DNA from: Bacteroidota bacterium
Lineage (GTDB): Bacteria; Bacteroidota; Bacteroidia; Cytophagales; Cyclobacteriaceae
Assembly (NCBI GenBank): GCA_018267275.1
Contig: JAFDYV010000007.1
Coordinates: 62,001 to 126,000, forward strand
Length of the DNA: 64,000 nucleotides
Direction: 5' to 3'
Positions 29,441 through 37,949 of this stretch are shown here, piece by piece. The notes under the pieces were generated by a model. That model worked only from the letters and a program-made list of their open reading frames with translations. It did not search any database and was not told the origin of the DNA. Position 1 is the stretch's first letter; the number at the start of each line of letters is the position of its first letter. A program made the translations under genes and the position numbers.

Positions 29441-30256
29441 TCAGTTCCAAAGGCGGTGAAGCTGTAGCCGTACCTTGCTGCGGAAGAATACCTCGGCCGA
29501 TGAGGCAAATGCCTCAGTAAAATCAGAGACCAAGAATTGGTGACGCGGTGGTGCAGTGTCTTGTCTTAGCAAATTATCTTTTGCAAGTGCTTGGTGTAAT
29601 TGCGCAGCCACTATACCAGACGAATCAAGCACTTGAATTGGTGGTTGGTAGAACTTCTCAATTTCGGATTTAATTAGCGGGTAGTGCGTGCATGCCAAGA
29701 TAAGCGCTTGTATGTCGTTGAGTTGAGGATCAGAGAGGTACTGCCAAATCACATCATGACTTATTCTATTGTTGTAGAAGCCTTCTTCAATCATTGGCGC
29801 CAATAGGGGAGTGGCTAAAGAATGTAACTCGATGTGCGGGAAGAGGTGATTGAATTTTTGCAAATAAATGTTTGATTGCACAGTGCGTTTGGTGCCAATC
29901 AATCCAACCTTTTTGTTCCCCACCTGGTTGCCTACCCAGGCTACCATCGGGTCAATCACGTTCATTACAATCGCTTGATCTCTTATATATTCTTTCAACA
30001 GCAAGTACGCGGCAGAGCTGGCCGAGTTACAGGCTATCACTATCGCTTTACAACCCTTGTCGAGCAACACGTCTGCAATCTTTATAGAAAATGCCTGAAT
30101 AGCTGCTTCTGACTTATCTCCATAAGGCAAATGAGCCGTGTCTCCAAAATAAATTAACTGCTCATTGGGTAGGGCATCATTAATTGCCTTAGCCACGGTG
30201 AGTCCGCCAATGCCACTGTCGAAGATGCCAATAGGCGCGCTTGATTTTAACTTCAT
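29441..30256 (-). CDS. murI: Glutamate racemase
   Basis: 271 aa; makes D-glutamate for peptidoglycan. The N-terminal motif PIGIFDSGIGGLTVAKAI is diagnostic, and the two catalytic cysteines are Cys76 (IACNSASSAAY) and Cys189 (LACTHYPLI). YFGDTAHLPYG is also conserved. Length is normal. The gene starts just after an intrinsic terminator that ends the upstream minus-strand gene, so it probably has its own promoter in the short gap, though no exact TAnnTTTG box was found there. Confidence 0.96.
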   Translation of the reverse strand: MKLKSSAPIGIFDSGIGGLTVAKAINDALPNEQLIYFGDTAHLPYGDKSEAAIQAFSIKIADVLLDKGCKAIVIACNSASSAAYLLLKEYIRDQAIVMNVIDPMVAWVGNQVGNKKVGLIGTKRTVQSNIYLQKFNHLFPHIELHSLATPLLAPMIEEGFYNNRISHDVIWQYLSDPQLNDIQALILACTHYPLIKSEIEKFYQPPIQVLDSSGIVAAQLHQALAKDNLLRQDTAPPRHQFLVSDFTEAFASSAEVFFRSKVRLQLHRLWN

Positions 30257-30262
30257 AACAAA

Positions 30263-30285
30263 AAACCCCTCAAAACGAGGGGTTT
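30263..30285 (-). terminator. Intrinsic terminator between the zinc-ribbon membrane gene and murI
   Basis: Perfect 9-bp stem AAACCCCTC/GAGGGGTTT with a 5-nt loop. On the minus strand a T run follows directly (complement of 30258-30262), so it ends transcription of the gene at 30309-31055. Confidence 0.9.
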
Positions 30286-30308
30286 CAAAAATAGTATTTT
30301 TGATCAGA

Positions 30309-31055
30309 TCAAACGTTATCCGACAGTTTTGCCAATTTCACCTCCTTGGCCTCGCGGTGGTTACAATAACTGCACTTATAATGTTTGAGTAACAGCCCGG
30401 GTTCGCTTGTTGTTGGCTTTACTTCGATCTCTTCTTTGTAAATTTTAGAGGTAAAGAAGCCGCACTCTTCACATTTTTCAGCATGTAGGTAACTATCGTA
30501 TTTCTCTATTTTTTTATAACCCGTTTTTTCGTCAAGCCACACGTCATAATCTACCGAGTGAATTTCCGCTTCCTCAGCAATCTGTGCAGCATCTAAATGA
30601 GCATCTTCTTCATCTTCGTTTAATTTCCGCATTATATTGCCGTCAGGCGAAATCCTTGGCGTACTGCGCAGTTTCACCAATCGCTTTTCCACGTACCGTG
30701 GATAGTAAATTCGTACTACACTGTAGAAAACGAAATAGCCGATCGTTACAAAGCTTACCGTCAAAAAAATTCGAACATAGAACCACAACATGCCTTTGGT
30801 TATGATGCGTTCAGTAAAGATGGAGTTCGAATAAAAAGCAAATGCAACGATCAGCGCAAAGGCCGTGTACCAAAAAAAACGTACCTCATTCAAGTTAACA
30901 TAGTCGTATTTCTCCTTATAATCTTTGATCATCATTACGCGGAACTCATGATACAGGAAAACAAGTATAGAGATAGCCACACACGTCATTGTGCCAATGT
31001 CCATGTAATGATCCCAAGCTATAACAAATGGAGACTCTTGTATTTCTGCAATCAT
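30309..31055 (-). CDS. Membrane protein with C-terminal zinc-ribbon-like domain
   Basis: 248 aa, family not recognised. Three likely transmembrane helices at about residues 18-38, 60-79 and 90-115 are followed by a cytoplasmic region of about 130 residues. The C-terminal part has two cysteine pairs, Cys195-x2-Cys198 (CEECGFF) and Cys228-x2-Cys231 (CSYCNHRE), spaced like a zinc ribbon; the tail is lysine-rich. This suggests metal binding or nucleic-acid/protein contact at the membrane, but no function can be named. A -7 box lies 32 nt upstream and an intrinsic terminator after the stop, so it is a one-gene transcript. Confidence 0.75.
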   Translation of the reverse strand: MIAEIQESPFVIAWDHYMDIGTMTCVAISILVFLYHEFRVMMIKDYKEKYDYVNLNEVRFFWYTAFALIVAFAFYSNSIFTERIITKGMLWFYVRIFLTVSFVTIGYFVFYSVVRIYYPRYVEKRLVKLRSTPRISPDGNIMRKLNEDEEDAHLDAAQIAEEAEIHSVDYDVWLDEKTGYKKIEKYDSYLHAEKCEECGFFTSKIYKEEIEVKPTTSEPGLLLKHYKCSYCNHREAKEVKLAKLSDNV

Positions 31056-31087
31056 AGGGTTAGATGTATTTTGGGTTTAAGGTTGGT

Positions 31088-31095
31088 CAAATTTA
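31088..31095 (-). promoter_or_regulatory. -7 box TAAATTTG for the zinc-ribbon membrane gene (minus strand)
   Basis: Plus strand reads CAAATTTA; exact TAnnTTTG on the minus strand 32 nt before ATG 31055. Confidence 0.45.
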
Positions 31096-31216
31096 ATGGA
31101 ATCTTCCTATTTGCGCAGAAAACTTACAAAAAAATTACATGTGCTACCGCTAGGTTTGGAAGCTAAACTTCGGCCTAAATGCTTATTATTGCGGACATTT
31201 TTACCCGTCAATCGAT

Positions 31217-32029
31217 ATGGCAAACGGCATTTTAAAAGGCAAAAAGGGCATTATCTTCGGAGCCCTAGACGAGAATTCAATTGCATGGAAAACTGCACTT
31301 AAAGTTAGAGAGGAAGGTGGTCAGTTTACGCTCACCAACGCACCCATAGCTATGCGCATGGGCAAAATCAATGACTTGGCGAAGGCTTGCGATGCTGAAG
31401 TGATACCGGCCGATGCTACTTCTGAACAGGACCTCAACAACCTCTTTTCCAAATCAATGGAAGTGCTCGGAGGCAAACTCGATTTCGTGCTCCACTCCAT
31501 TGGCATGAGCCCCAACATTCGCAAGGGCAAAGAATATGGAGATATGAATTACGAGTGGTTTCAAAAAACGCTGGATATATCTGCGCTCTCCTTTCATAAA
31601 GTATTGCAAGTATCTGAGAAGCTAGATGCCCTCAACGAGTGGGCTTCGGTGGTGGCGCTCAGCTACATTGCTGCCCAGCGTGCGTACCCAGATTATACCG
31701 ATATGGCACAAGCAAAAGCCATGTTAGAGTCGATTGCCCGAAGCTATGGCCAACGGTACGGAACAAAAAAGAAAGTGCGTGTGAACACAATTTCGCAGTC
31801 GCCCACAAAAACCACAGCAGGTGCTGGCATATCGGGGTTTGACGTATTTTTTGATTTTGCGGATATGATGTCGCCTTTGGGCAACGCAACTGCTGAGGAT
31901 TGCGCCAACTACATCACGGTCATGTTCTCAGACTACACGCGTATGGTTACCATGCAGAACCTGATGCACGATGGCGGTTTCTCAAGTTCGGGCATTACAG
32001 ATTCGCTGATTGAGAAGTTGACCAAGTAA
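31217..32029 (+). CDS. fabI: Enoyl-[acyl-carrier-protein] reductase (NADH)
   Basis: 270 aa SDR-fold enzyme reducing trans-2-enoyl-ACP in fatty-acid elongation. It has the FabI-type cofactor loop (GIIFGALDENSIAW), SIGMSPN, and the active site Tyr150 (SYIAAQ), Tyr160 and Lys167 in PDYTDMAQAKAM, matching the Y-x6-K spacing of FabI. ATG 31217 gives the standard N-terminus MANGILKGKKG. The stop TAA lies only 9 nt before the TTG start of ispE in the same frame, so the two are almost certainly co-transcribed and coupled. This is the usual target of triclosan-like inhibitors. Confidence 0.96.
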   Translation: MANGILKGKKGIIFGALDENSIAWKTALKVREEGGQFTLTNAPIAMRMGKINDLAKACDAEVIPADATSEQDLNNLFSKSMEVLGGKLDFVLHSIGMSPNIRKGKEYGDMNYEWFQKTLDISALSFHKVLQVSEKLDALNEWASVVALSYIAAQRAYPDYTDMAQAKAMLESIARSYGQRYGTKKKVRVNTISQSPTKTTAGAGISGFDVFFDFADMMSPLGNATAEDCANYITVMFSDYTRMVTMQNLMHDGGFSSSGITDSLIEKLTK

Positions 32030-32038
32030 CATCCGGTT

Positions 32039-32845
32039 TTGGTATCTTTTCCGCCTTGTAAAATCAATCTTGGGTTGCACGTGGTGGCCAAGCGCTCCGA
32101 TGGCTATCACGATATTGAAACGTGTTTCTTTCCGGTGCCCTGGACGGATGTTCTGGAAATTATTCCGTCAAAAGAATTTCAGTTTAGCTCGACAGGTATT
32201 TCAATTCCCGGAAAGGAAGACGACAATCTTTGCGTAAAGGCTTTTAGGCTTTTGCAAGACGCTTATGCATTGCCATCGGTTAAAATCCATCTCCACAAAA
32301 TCATACCAATGGGTGCTGGTTTAGGAGGTGGCTCAGCAGACGGGGCCTATACCCTTCGCCTTCTCAATTCAATTTTTGATTTGAAGCTGCCCACCGAGCG
32401 ATTGCGTGGGTACGCTGCGCGGTTGGGCAGCGATTGTGCTTTTTTTGTTGGCGATGAACCAATGATAGGAACCGGCAGGGGAGAGATATTGACACCTGTG
32501 TCTGTCAATCTATCTGGTTATTCTTTGGTGTTGGTGAAGCCCAACGTTCATGTATCGACCAAAGATGCTTACGCAGGCTTGTCGCCAAAGAAGCCATTGC
32601 GCGCAATCAAAGAAATTTTGGCGCTCCCTGTTGCTGATTGGCAAAGAATGTTAGTGAACGATTTTGAACCGACCGTATTTCAAGAATTTCCTGAAATAGA
32701 ACAAATAAAAAAGCGCCTACTTGAGTTAGGCGCTTCTTATGCTTCTATGAGCGGCTCTGGCGCTACGGTCTTCGCTTTGTTTGAAAAGCCCGCTTCATTG
32801 CGCAATGGGTTTGATGGCTGTGATTATTGGGAGGGAGTTCTATAG
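32039..32845 (+). CDS. ispE: 4-diphosphocytidyl-2-C-methyl-D-erythritol kinase
   Basis: 268 aa GHMP-family kinase of the MEP pathway. KINLGLHVVAKRSDGYHD at the N-terminus carries the conserved Lys8; the ATP loop PMGAGLGGGSADGA is at residues 90-103; catalytic Asp132 is in GSDCAFF; SGSGATVFALF is the third motif. The start must be TTG 32039: the fabI stop is in the same frame four codons upstream and no ATG or GTG lies between, while the next in-frame Met is far inside the protein. It overlaps, on the opposite strand, a terminator that seems to serve recA. Confidence 0.94.
   Translation: MVSFPPCKINLGLHVVAKRSDGYHDIETCFFPVPWTDVLEIIPSKEFQFSSTGISIPGKEDDNLCVKAFRLLQDAYALPSVKIHLHKIIPMGAGLGGGSADGAYTLRLLNSIFDLKLPTERLRGYAARLGSDCAFFVGDEPMIGTGRGEILTPVSVNLSGYSLVLVKPNVHVSTKDAYAGLSPKKPLRAIKEILALPVADWQRMLVNDFEPTVFQEFPEIEQIKKRLLELGASYASMSGSGATVFALFEKPASLRNGFDGCDYWEGVL
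32705..32735 (-). terminator. Minus-strand intrinsic terminator inside ispE, probably for recA
   Basis: Perfect 9-bp stem AAGCGCCTA/TAGGCGCTT with a 7-nt loop (arms 32711-32719 and 32727-32735). Read on the minus strand it is followed by a run of six T and a T-rich tail (complement of 32702-32710). It lies about 175 nt past the recA stop, within the ispE coding sequence. On the plus strand only TTCTT follows, so ispE transcription should pass. Confidence 0.75.
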
Positions 32846-32908
32846 GCAGTTGACTGAAATCGATCTTCACCTTTCTTTACTTTGCTGCCAGTCCGGTTAA
32901 ACGGCCAA

Positions 32909-33964
32909 CTATTCTTCTTCTTTCGCCAACTCTGCCCCGCTCGCAAATTTCTCTTTTATCTTTTTTTCCAGTTCCTCCATTAACTCTGGATTATCTTCAA
33001 TGAGTTGTTTCACTGCATCGCGACCTTGCCCCAACTTGTTACCTCCATAGGAGAACCATGAACCCGATTTTTGAATCACATTTAACTCTACACCCAAGTC
33101 AACAATTTCGCCCGACTTAGAAATGCCCCTGCCGTACATGATATCAAACTCAACGATCTTAAATGGTGGTGCCACCTTATTCTTTACCACTTTCACCTTT
33201 ACGCGGTTGCCGGTAATGTTGTCTGCATCTTCTTTTATTTGGCCTATCCTGCGAATATCCAATCGCACAGAGGCATAAAACTTCAGAGCATTTCCACCAG
33301 TAGTGGTTTCTGGGTTACCGAACATCACGCCAATTTTTTCGCGCAATTGGTTGATGAAGATACACGCGCACCCGGTCTTGCTAATGGTACCCGTCAACTT
33401 TCGCAATGCTTGCGACATCAAACGCGCTTGCAAGCCCATCTTGCTTTCGCCCATTTCACCTTCCAATTCGGCCTTGGGAACGAGGGCCGCGACAGAGTCG
33501 ATTACAATAATGTCAATTGCCCCTGATCGTATGAGGTGTTCTGCAATTTCCAACGCCTGCTCGCCATTATCTGGCTGAGAGATGAGCAGATTTTCGGTAT
33601 CAATGCCCAGTTTCTCTGCATAACTTTTATCAAACGCGTGTTCCGCATCGATAAACGCTGCCAACCCGCCTTTTTTCTGCGCCTCGGCAATGGCATGCAT
33701 CGTCAAGGTTGTCTTACCCGATGATTCTGGTCCATAGATTTCAATCACTCGGCCGCGCGGCAAACCACCAATACCCAAAGCAATATCCAAACCCAAAGAA
33801 CCCGTGGGGATGGCCGGTATATCCACTATTCGCTGGTCGTTTAACTTCATTACCGTGCCCTTACCATATGTCTTTTCCAGTTTATCGATTGTCAACTGGA
33901 GGGCTTTCATTTTTTCCTTTACATCGCTCATATCTTCGGCTTCTAGGGTTGCTGTTTTACTCAT
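32909..33964 (-). CDS. recA: Recombinase RecA
   Basis: 351 aa; DNA-strand exchange and SOS coprotease. Walker [10 protein letters not shown] begins at residue 78; GKGTVMKL at the start of the core, [17 protein letters not shown], and the loop-2 region [14 protein letters not shown] are all standard, with an acidic/lysine C-terminus (ELAKEEE). ATG 33964 is preferred; 12 further codons are open upstream and another ATG lies at residue 12. No LexA-type box was identified in the 106-nt gap to the divergent aminopeptidase gene. No adjacent recX. Transcription probably ends inside the convergent ispE gene. Confidence 0.98.
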   Translation of the reverse strand: MSKTATLEAEDMSDVKEKMKALQLTIDKLEKTYGKGTVMKLNDQRIVDIPAIPTGSLGLDIALGIGGLPRGRVIEIYGPESSGKTTLTMHAIAEAQKKGGLAAFIDAEHAFDKSYAEKLGIDTENLLISQPDNGEQALEIAEHLIRSGAIDIIVIDSVAALVPKAELEGEMGESKMGLQARLMSQALRKLTGTISKTGCACIFINQLREKIGVMFGNPETTTGGNALKFYASVRLDIRRIGQIKEDADNITGNRVKVKVVKNKVAPPFKIVEFDIMYGRGISKSGEIVDLGVELNVIQKSGSWFSYGGNKLGQGRDAVKQLIEDNPELMEELEKKIKEKFASGAELAKEEE

Positions 33965-34070
33965 TTGATTGTTATTTTGAAATGCTAAATTAATTAGCAA
34001 TTACTAAAAAACAAATCATTTAATGAAATATTTTGGTCAAATATGACCTTAAAGTGGCTTATTTTCGCAC

Positions 34071-35096
34071 GTGGTTAAAAAGATATTTTTTGGGTTTCTT
34101 GTTGCATTGGCGGTCCTGATTGTCTGGAACTGGTCTTTGGTGAATTATGGGGTGCGCCAAGGACTTGGGCAATTAGACATTGTTTGGAATGCCCGCCCCG
34201 TAGATGAATTTTTGAACGACCCTACATTTCCCGATTCCCTCAAAGTCAAACTTAGGCTGATTGACGAGATCAGAAAGTACGCCATCGACTCGCTGGCATT
34301 AAAAGACACTAAGAATTACAAAACACTTTATGATCAAAAAAATCAAGAGGTGATGTGGGTAGTGCAGGCTTGTGAGCCTTTTGCCCTTCGGCCCAAGCAA
34401 TGGCAGTTTCCAATTGTGGGTACGGTGCCGTACAAAGGTTTTTTTGACAAAGAGAAAGCTCTAAATCTTAGAAAAGAACTGGAAGCGGATGGTTATGATG
34501 TAAGCGTGCGCAACCCAGGCGGGTGGTCAACCCTTGGTTGGTTTACAGATCCAATTTTAAGTGGCATGTTAGATCGTAGCGAAGGTGACTTGGCCAGCCT
34601 CATCATTCATGAGATGGTACACGCCACTGTGTTTGTGAAAGACGATGTTGATTTTAACGAGAACCTAGCTGACTTCATTGGCGATACGGCTGCCTACTAT
34701 TTCCTGAAGTACAAGTTTGGTGAAGAGTCGAAACAGTACATGGATTATTTGCACAGCGACCAAGACTATCGAAAGTTCACCAAGCATGTGCTGCGGGGCA
34801 CACAATCGTTGGACAGCTTATACCAAACCCTGAATCCAGAAGATTCATTCGAAGTGAAGAAGGCAAAAAAAATGGCAATGATTGAAAGGATAGTCACTTC
34901 AATGGATACGCTCCATCTCTACAACCCGCGCAGTAGCACTCGCATGAAAAAGCATTTGCCTAACAATACGTTTTTTATGTCGTATCGACTATATAAGGCC
35001 AAGCAAGATGTATTTGGTGTTGAACTTGACGAGAAGTTTGGAGGCGATATGCGTGCATATATCAAACACTTAACCAACAAATACCCTTTTCTGTGA
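34071..35096 (+). CDS. Putative membrane-anchored aminopeptidase (HExxH metallopeptidase)
   Basis: 341 aa. An N-terminal hydrophobic helix (about 3-22) acts as anchor or signal. The zinc site is HEMVH (His180, Glu181, His184) in LIIHEMVHATVFVK, with the third ligand probably Glu197 in FNENLADFIGD. This arrangement matches the putative aminopeptidase family common in Bacteroidota and Proteobacteria. GTG 34071 is the only sensible start: an in-frame TAA is seven codons upstream with no ATG between. A near-consensus -7 box (TATTTTCG, 34060-34067) sits 3 nt before the start. Substrate unknown. Confidence 0.83.
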   Translation: MVKKIFFGFLVALAVLIVWNWSLVNYGVRQGLGQLDIVWNARPVDEFLNDPTFPDSLKVKLRLIDEIRKYAIDSLALKDTKNYKTLYDQKNQEVMWVVQACEPFALRPKQWQFPIVGTVPYKGFFDKEKALNLRKELEADGYDVSVRNPGGWSTLGWFTDPILSGMLDRSEGDLASLIIHEMVHATVFVKDDVDFNENLADFIGDTAAYYFLKYKFGEESKQYMDYLHSDQDYRKFTKHVLRGTQSLDSLYQTLNPEDSFEVKKAKKMAMIERIVTSMDTLHLYNPRSSTRMKKHLPNNTFFMSYRLYKAKQDVFGVELDEKFGGDMRAYIKHLTNKYPFL

Positions 35097-35260
35097 ATAA
35101 GAAGGGACGTAGTAAGGTGAGCAATAAGTAGGCATTGAACTTGCTGCAAAACGCATTGCAATCAAACGACACACTCTATTAAGTAATTGTTAAGTTGTTA
35201 ACAATGGTTTCCAAATAGCTTAATTTCAACCTACTTTTAAACCGAAATTACAAAGCAACT

Positions 35261-35947
35261 ATGGCCAAGGCGGCACAAAAAATTTTGGTGGTTGACGATG
35301 AAGAGCCCATCCTTGAATTGTTGAAATACAACCTTGAAAAGGAGGGTTATGACGTGCGAGGCGCAGGCGATGGAGTGCAAGCAGTAGAAGTGGCAAAAAA
35401 ATTTGTGCCCGATTTGGTGTTGCTTGACATTATGATGCCGCGTATGGATGGGGTGGAGGCGTGCCGCCAGATTCGTGCAATGCCGGAGCTGGCGAACACG
35501 TTTATCGTTTTTTTGACTGCACGCACTGAAGAATATTCTGAGATTGCTGCCTTTGATGGTGGTGCTGACGACTACATCCAAAAGCCTATCAAGCCGCGTG
35601 CGCTTATGAGCCGTATCAGCGCCTTGTTCAGGCGTGATTCGAAAAAGAAGAATGAGTCGAGCCAGATCAAGATTGGCGACTTGATCATTGATCGGTCCAG
35701 CTACACCATCAAGGTGAAAGGCCGCGAGGTGAGCTTACCGAAAAAAGAATTTGAACTGCTTTTTTTCTTGGCACAAAATCCCAATAAAGTCTTCAATCGC
35801 GATGAACTGCTGCAAAACATTTGGGGCTCAGATGTGTATGTGCTCGCTCGCACGGTAGATGTGCACATTCGAAAGGTGCGCGAAAAAATTGGGGAAGATT
35901 ATATCTCTACAGTGAAGGGCGTAGGGTACAAATTTAATCTGAATTAA
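35261..35947 (+). CDS. PhoB/OmpR-family response regulator
   Basis: 228 aa. The receiver domain (about 8-125) has acidic pocket Asp12-Asp13, phospho-acceptor Asp56 (VLLDIMMP), Thr86 and Lys108 (YIQKPI). The winged-helix DNA-binding domain fills the C-terminal half, with LPKKEFELLFFLAQNPNKVF and the typical VDVHIRKVREKIG and TVKGVGYKF ends. It is 135 nt upstream of a histidine kinase on the same strand and is the obvious partner. The gap holds a long inverted repeat and a promoter-like box, so the kinase may also be transcribed separately. Target genes are unknown; PhoB-like phosphate control is one option among many. Confidence 0.94.
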   Translation: MAKAAQKILVVDDEEPILELLKYNLEKEGYDVRGAGDGVQAVEVAKKFVPDLVLLDIMMPRMDGVEACRQIRAMPELANTFIVFLTARTEEYSEIAAFDGGADDYIQKPIKPRALMSRISALFRRDSKKKNESSQIKIGDLIIDRSSYTIKVKGREVSLPKKEFELLFFLAQNPNKVFNRDELLQNIWGSDVYVLARTVDVHIRKVREKIGEDYISTVKGVGYKFNLN

Positions 35948-35949
35948 AC

Positions 35950-36047
35950 GTGTTGATGTTTTGACGTGCTAAAGTGTTGACTTCTGCATGTCTTGATCTT
36001 TAACATGCCAACACTTTCAGCACCTCAATACTTCCGAACGTCAACAC
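35950..36047. repeat. Imperfect long inverted repeat between response regulator and kinase genes
   Basis: Arms of about 41 and 44 nt (35950-35990 and 36004-36047) pair imperfectly. Both begin or end with GTGTTGA and share GTGCTAAAGTGTTGac/GTGCTGAAAGTGTTGg cores and CATG at the inner ends; the loop is about 13 nt. There is no coding capacity. It resembles a miniature dispersed element that has been partly eroded. Confidence 0.6.
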
Positions 36048-36068
36048 TACTGCGCGACTAAAAATTGG

Positions 36069-36076
36069 TACTTTTG
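36069..36076 (+). promoter_or_regulatory. -7 box TACTTTTG for the histidine kinase gene
   Basis: Exact TAnnTTTG only 6 nt before ATG 36083. It supports that start and would give a leader of about 2-3 nt. No -33 match. Confidence 0.5.
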
Positions 36077-36082
36077 CTGCGC

Positions 36083-37138
36083 ATGGTTTACAGCGCACGC
36101 ACACTTTCTTTGTTGCTGGCATTTTCAATCGCCATAGTTACCACGCTTTTTCTATCTCTTGTAGAAGGTGTGGAGCGCAGCGCCTTATTTGTGGCGGGTG
36201 TCATCAGCTTTTCGGCCTCCTATCTACTTACTTTCGTAATACTGGAATTTTTGATTTTCCGCGAAATCAACAAAATCTACAAAATGATTGGCAAACTGAA
36301 GAAGAAGGAACTTTCAGGTATTGCCAAACAGAAAGGTGGCGCATTGAACCCATTAGAAAAAATCAACGAAGAGATTTTTTCTTTTGCTACGCTCAAGCAA
36401 AAAGAAATTGATGAACTGCGAAAGTTAGAGGCCTTTCGCAAGGAGTTTATAGCCGATGTGAGCCACGAACTAAAGACACCAATTTTTGCCGCGCAGGGTT
36501 TTGTGCACACATTGTTGGATGGCGCTGTCAACGACAAAAACGTGCGAACTAAATTTTTAAAAAAGGCTGCAAAGAGTTTAGATGGTTTAGATGATTTAGT
36601 GCAAGACCTGCTTACGCTTTCACAAATTGAAACAGGCGACATTAAAATGCACTTTGAGCAATTTGACATGCGCAAGTTGTGCGAAGAAGTGATTGAACAA
36701 TTTGAAGAGAAGGCCGAGCGAAAAAAAATAAAATTGCGATTGCTGGCCGACAATCATGGCAAGTACAATGTGTATGCCGATTACAAACGCATCACGCAGG
36801 TGATCAACAACCTGGTATCCAATGCCATCAACTACACCCCTGATGAAGGAGAAGTAAACGTGAGCTTTGATGTAGGAAAAAAGAACCTCACTACGTTGGT
36901 GGTCGACACGGGCGAGGGCATACCCGCTTCGCACCTGCACCGTATTTTTGAACGATTTTACCGGGTTGACAAAAGTCGCAGCCGCGAAAAAGGCGGAACG
37001 GGGTTGGGGCTAGCCATTGTTAAACACATTTTGGAAGGACACAATACAAAAGCCGAAGTTCAAAGCACGGTGGGCGTAGGTTCGGTGTTCAGTTTTAAGT
37101 TACCTCGGTCGAAAGGAGAGGGCGAGCAAGCCGATTAG
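36083..37138 (+). CDS. Membrane sensor histidine kinase (PhoR-like)
   Basis: 351 aa. Two transmembrane helices at the N-terminus (about 5-25 and 33-55) with only a short loop between, so there is no sizeable periplasmic sensor. A HAMP-like or linker helix follows, then HisKA with DVSHELKTP (phospho-acceptor His128) and a HATPase domain (NNLVSNAINYT, DTGEGIP, RFYRVDKSRS, GGTGLGLAIVKH). ATG 36083 is chosen because a TTG six codons upstream would place the -7 promoter box inside the gene. Partner of the response regulator just upstream. With so little extracellular sequence, sensing through the membrane or a partner protein is likely. Confidence 0.94.
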   Translation: MVYSARTLSLLLAFSIAIVTTLFLSLVEGVERSALFVAGVISFSASYLLTFVILEFLIFREINKIYKMIGKLKKKELSGIAKQKGGALNPLEKINEEIFSFATLKQKEIDELRKLEAFRKEFIADVSHELKTPIFAAQGFVHTLLDGAVNDKNVRTKFLKKAAKSLDGLDDLVQDLLTLSQIETGDIKMHFEQFDMRKLCEEVIEQFEEKAERKKIKLRLLADNHGKYNVYADYKRITQVINNLVSNAINYTPDEGEVNVSFDVGKKNLTTLVVDTGEGIPASHLHRIFERFYRVDKSRSREKGGTGLGLAIVKHILEGHNTKAEVQSTVGVGSVFSFKLPRSKGEGEQAD

Positions 37139-37141
37139 TCT

Positions 37142-37149
37142 TACCTTTG
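37142..37149 (+). promoter_or_regulatory. -7 box TACCTTTG for the pseudouridine synthase gene
   Basis: Exact TAnnTTTG lying wholly in the 16-nt gap after the kinase stop and 5 nt before the GTG start. It suggests an almost leaderless separate transcript. Confidence 0.5.
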
Positions 37150-37154
37150 CCCTC

Positions 37155-37874
37155 GTGAAAACCACCAAATTCAATTTTGAGGACTCCATCTTGTTTCAAA
37201 ATGAGGACTATGTGCTCATCAATAAACCGCCTTTTATTTCTACGCTTGAGGACCGCAGCGACCCGAATAACATCTTAGAAATAGCACGTACACAATTAGC
37301 TGACCCGCAAGTTTGCCACCGACTAGATAAAGATACATCGGGGGTGCTGGCCATTGCCAAAAATCCAGAGGCCTACCGCCACCTCAGCATGCAGTTCGAA
37401 AATCGCGAAGTGAATAAAGTGTACCATGCAGTGGCCGATGGATTACATCAGTTTCACAACAAATTGGTGGATGCCGCCATATTGAAACTAAATGACGGCA
37501 CGGTAAAAATCGCGCGTGAAGGCAAACCCGCCCAAACACATTTTTCCACGCTGGCTACCTACAAAAACCATACGCTCATAGAATGTAGGCCGGTTACCGG
37601 GCGCATGCACCAAATACGCATACACTTGCGACTGCTGAAGGCCCCCATTACAGGCGATGAAGTGTATGGAGGCAAAGTTTTCTTTGTCTCGTCTGTTAAG
37701 CGGGCTTTCAACCTGAAACGAGAAGCCGAAGAACAACCCCTGATCAAACGAATGGCCTTGCATGCCTTTTCATTGGAATTCGCGCTTCTGGACAGGAAAA
37801 CGATAAAAATTGAAGCACCATACCCCAAAGATTTTAAGGCCTTGGTGCGCCAATTGGCTGAAAACAAGCGATAA
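37155..37874 (+). CDS. RluA-family RNA pseudouridine synthase
   Basis: 239 aa enzyme converting uridine to pseudouridine in rRNA or tRNA. The catalytic motif is HRLDKDTSGVL with Asp58 as the nucleophile; VLINKPPFIST before it and GRMHQIRIHL after it are diagnostic of the RluA/RluC/RluD group. No S4 domain is present, so it is a short RluA-like member; the modified position cannot be told. The start is GTG 37155: the fragment before the conserved core is short, and a -7 box lies just upstream. It is downstream of the kinase gene and upstream of the rplM promoter. Confidence 0.88.
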   Translation: MKTTKFNFEDSILFQNEDYVLINKPPFISTLEDRSDPNNILEIARTQLADPQVCHRLDKDTSGVLAIAKNPEAYRHLSMQFENREVNKVYHAVADGLHQFHNKLVDAAILKLNDGTVKIAREGKPAQTHFSTLATYKNHTLIECRPVTGRMHQIRIHLRLLKAPITGDEVYGGKVFFVSSVKRAFNLKREAEEQPLIKRMALHAFSLEFALLDRKTIKIEAPYPKDFKALVRQLAENKR

Positions 37875-37919
37875 ACGCGGTTTGTGGCCTAAATCACCAA
37901 AAATCAAATAATCTGGTGT

Positions 37920-37949
37920 TGGATATTCAGTTTCTTGCACCTACTTTTG
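37920..37949 (+). promoter_or_regulatory. Promoter of the rplM operon (-33 TTG, -7 TACTTTTG)
   Basis: TTG at 37920-37922 and an exact TAnnTTTG box at 37942-37949, 19 nt apart, agree with the Bacteroidota two-part promoter. The GTG start of rplM lies 54 nt downstream. Confidence 0.6.

Noticed and set aside
36277..36753. Antisense frame of 158 codons in the histidine kinase
   Set aside because: Serine-rich low-complexity translation opposite the HisKA/HATPase domains; a shadow.
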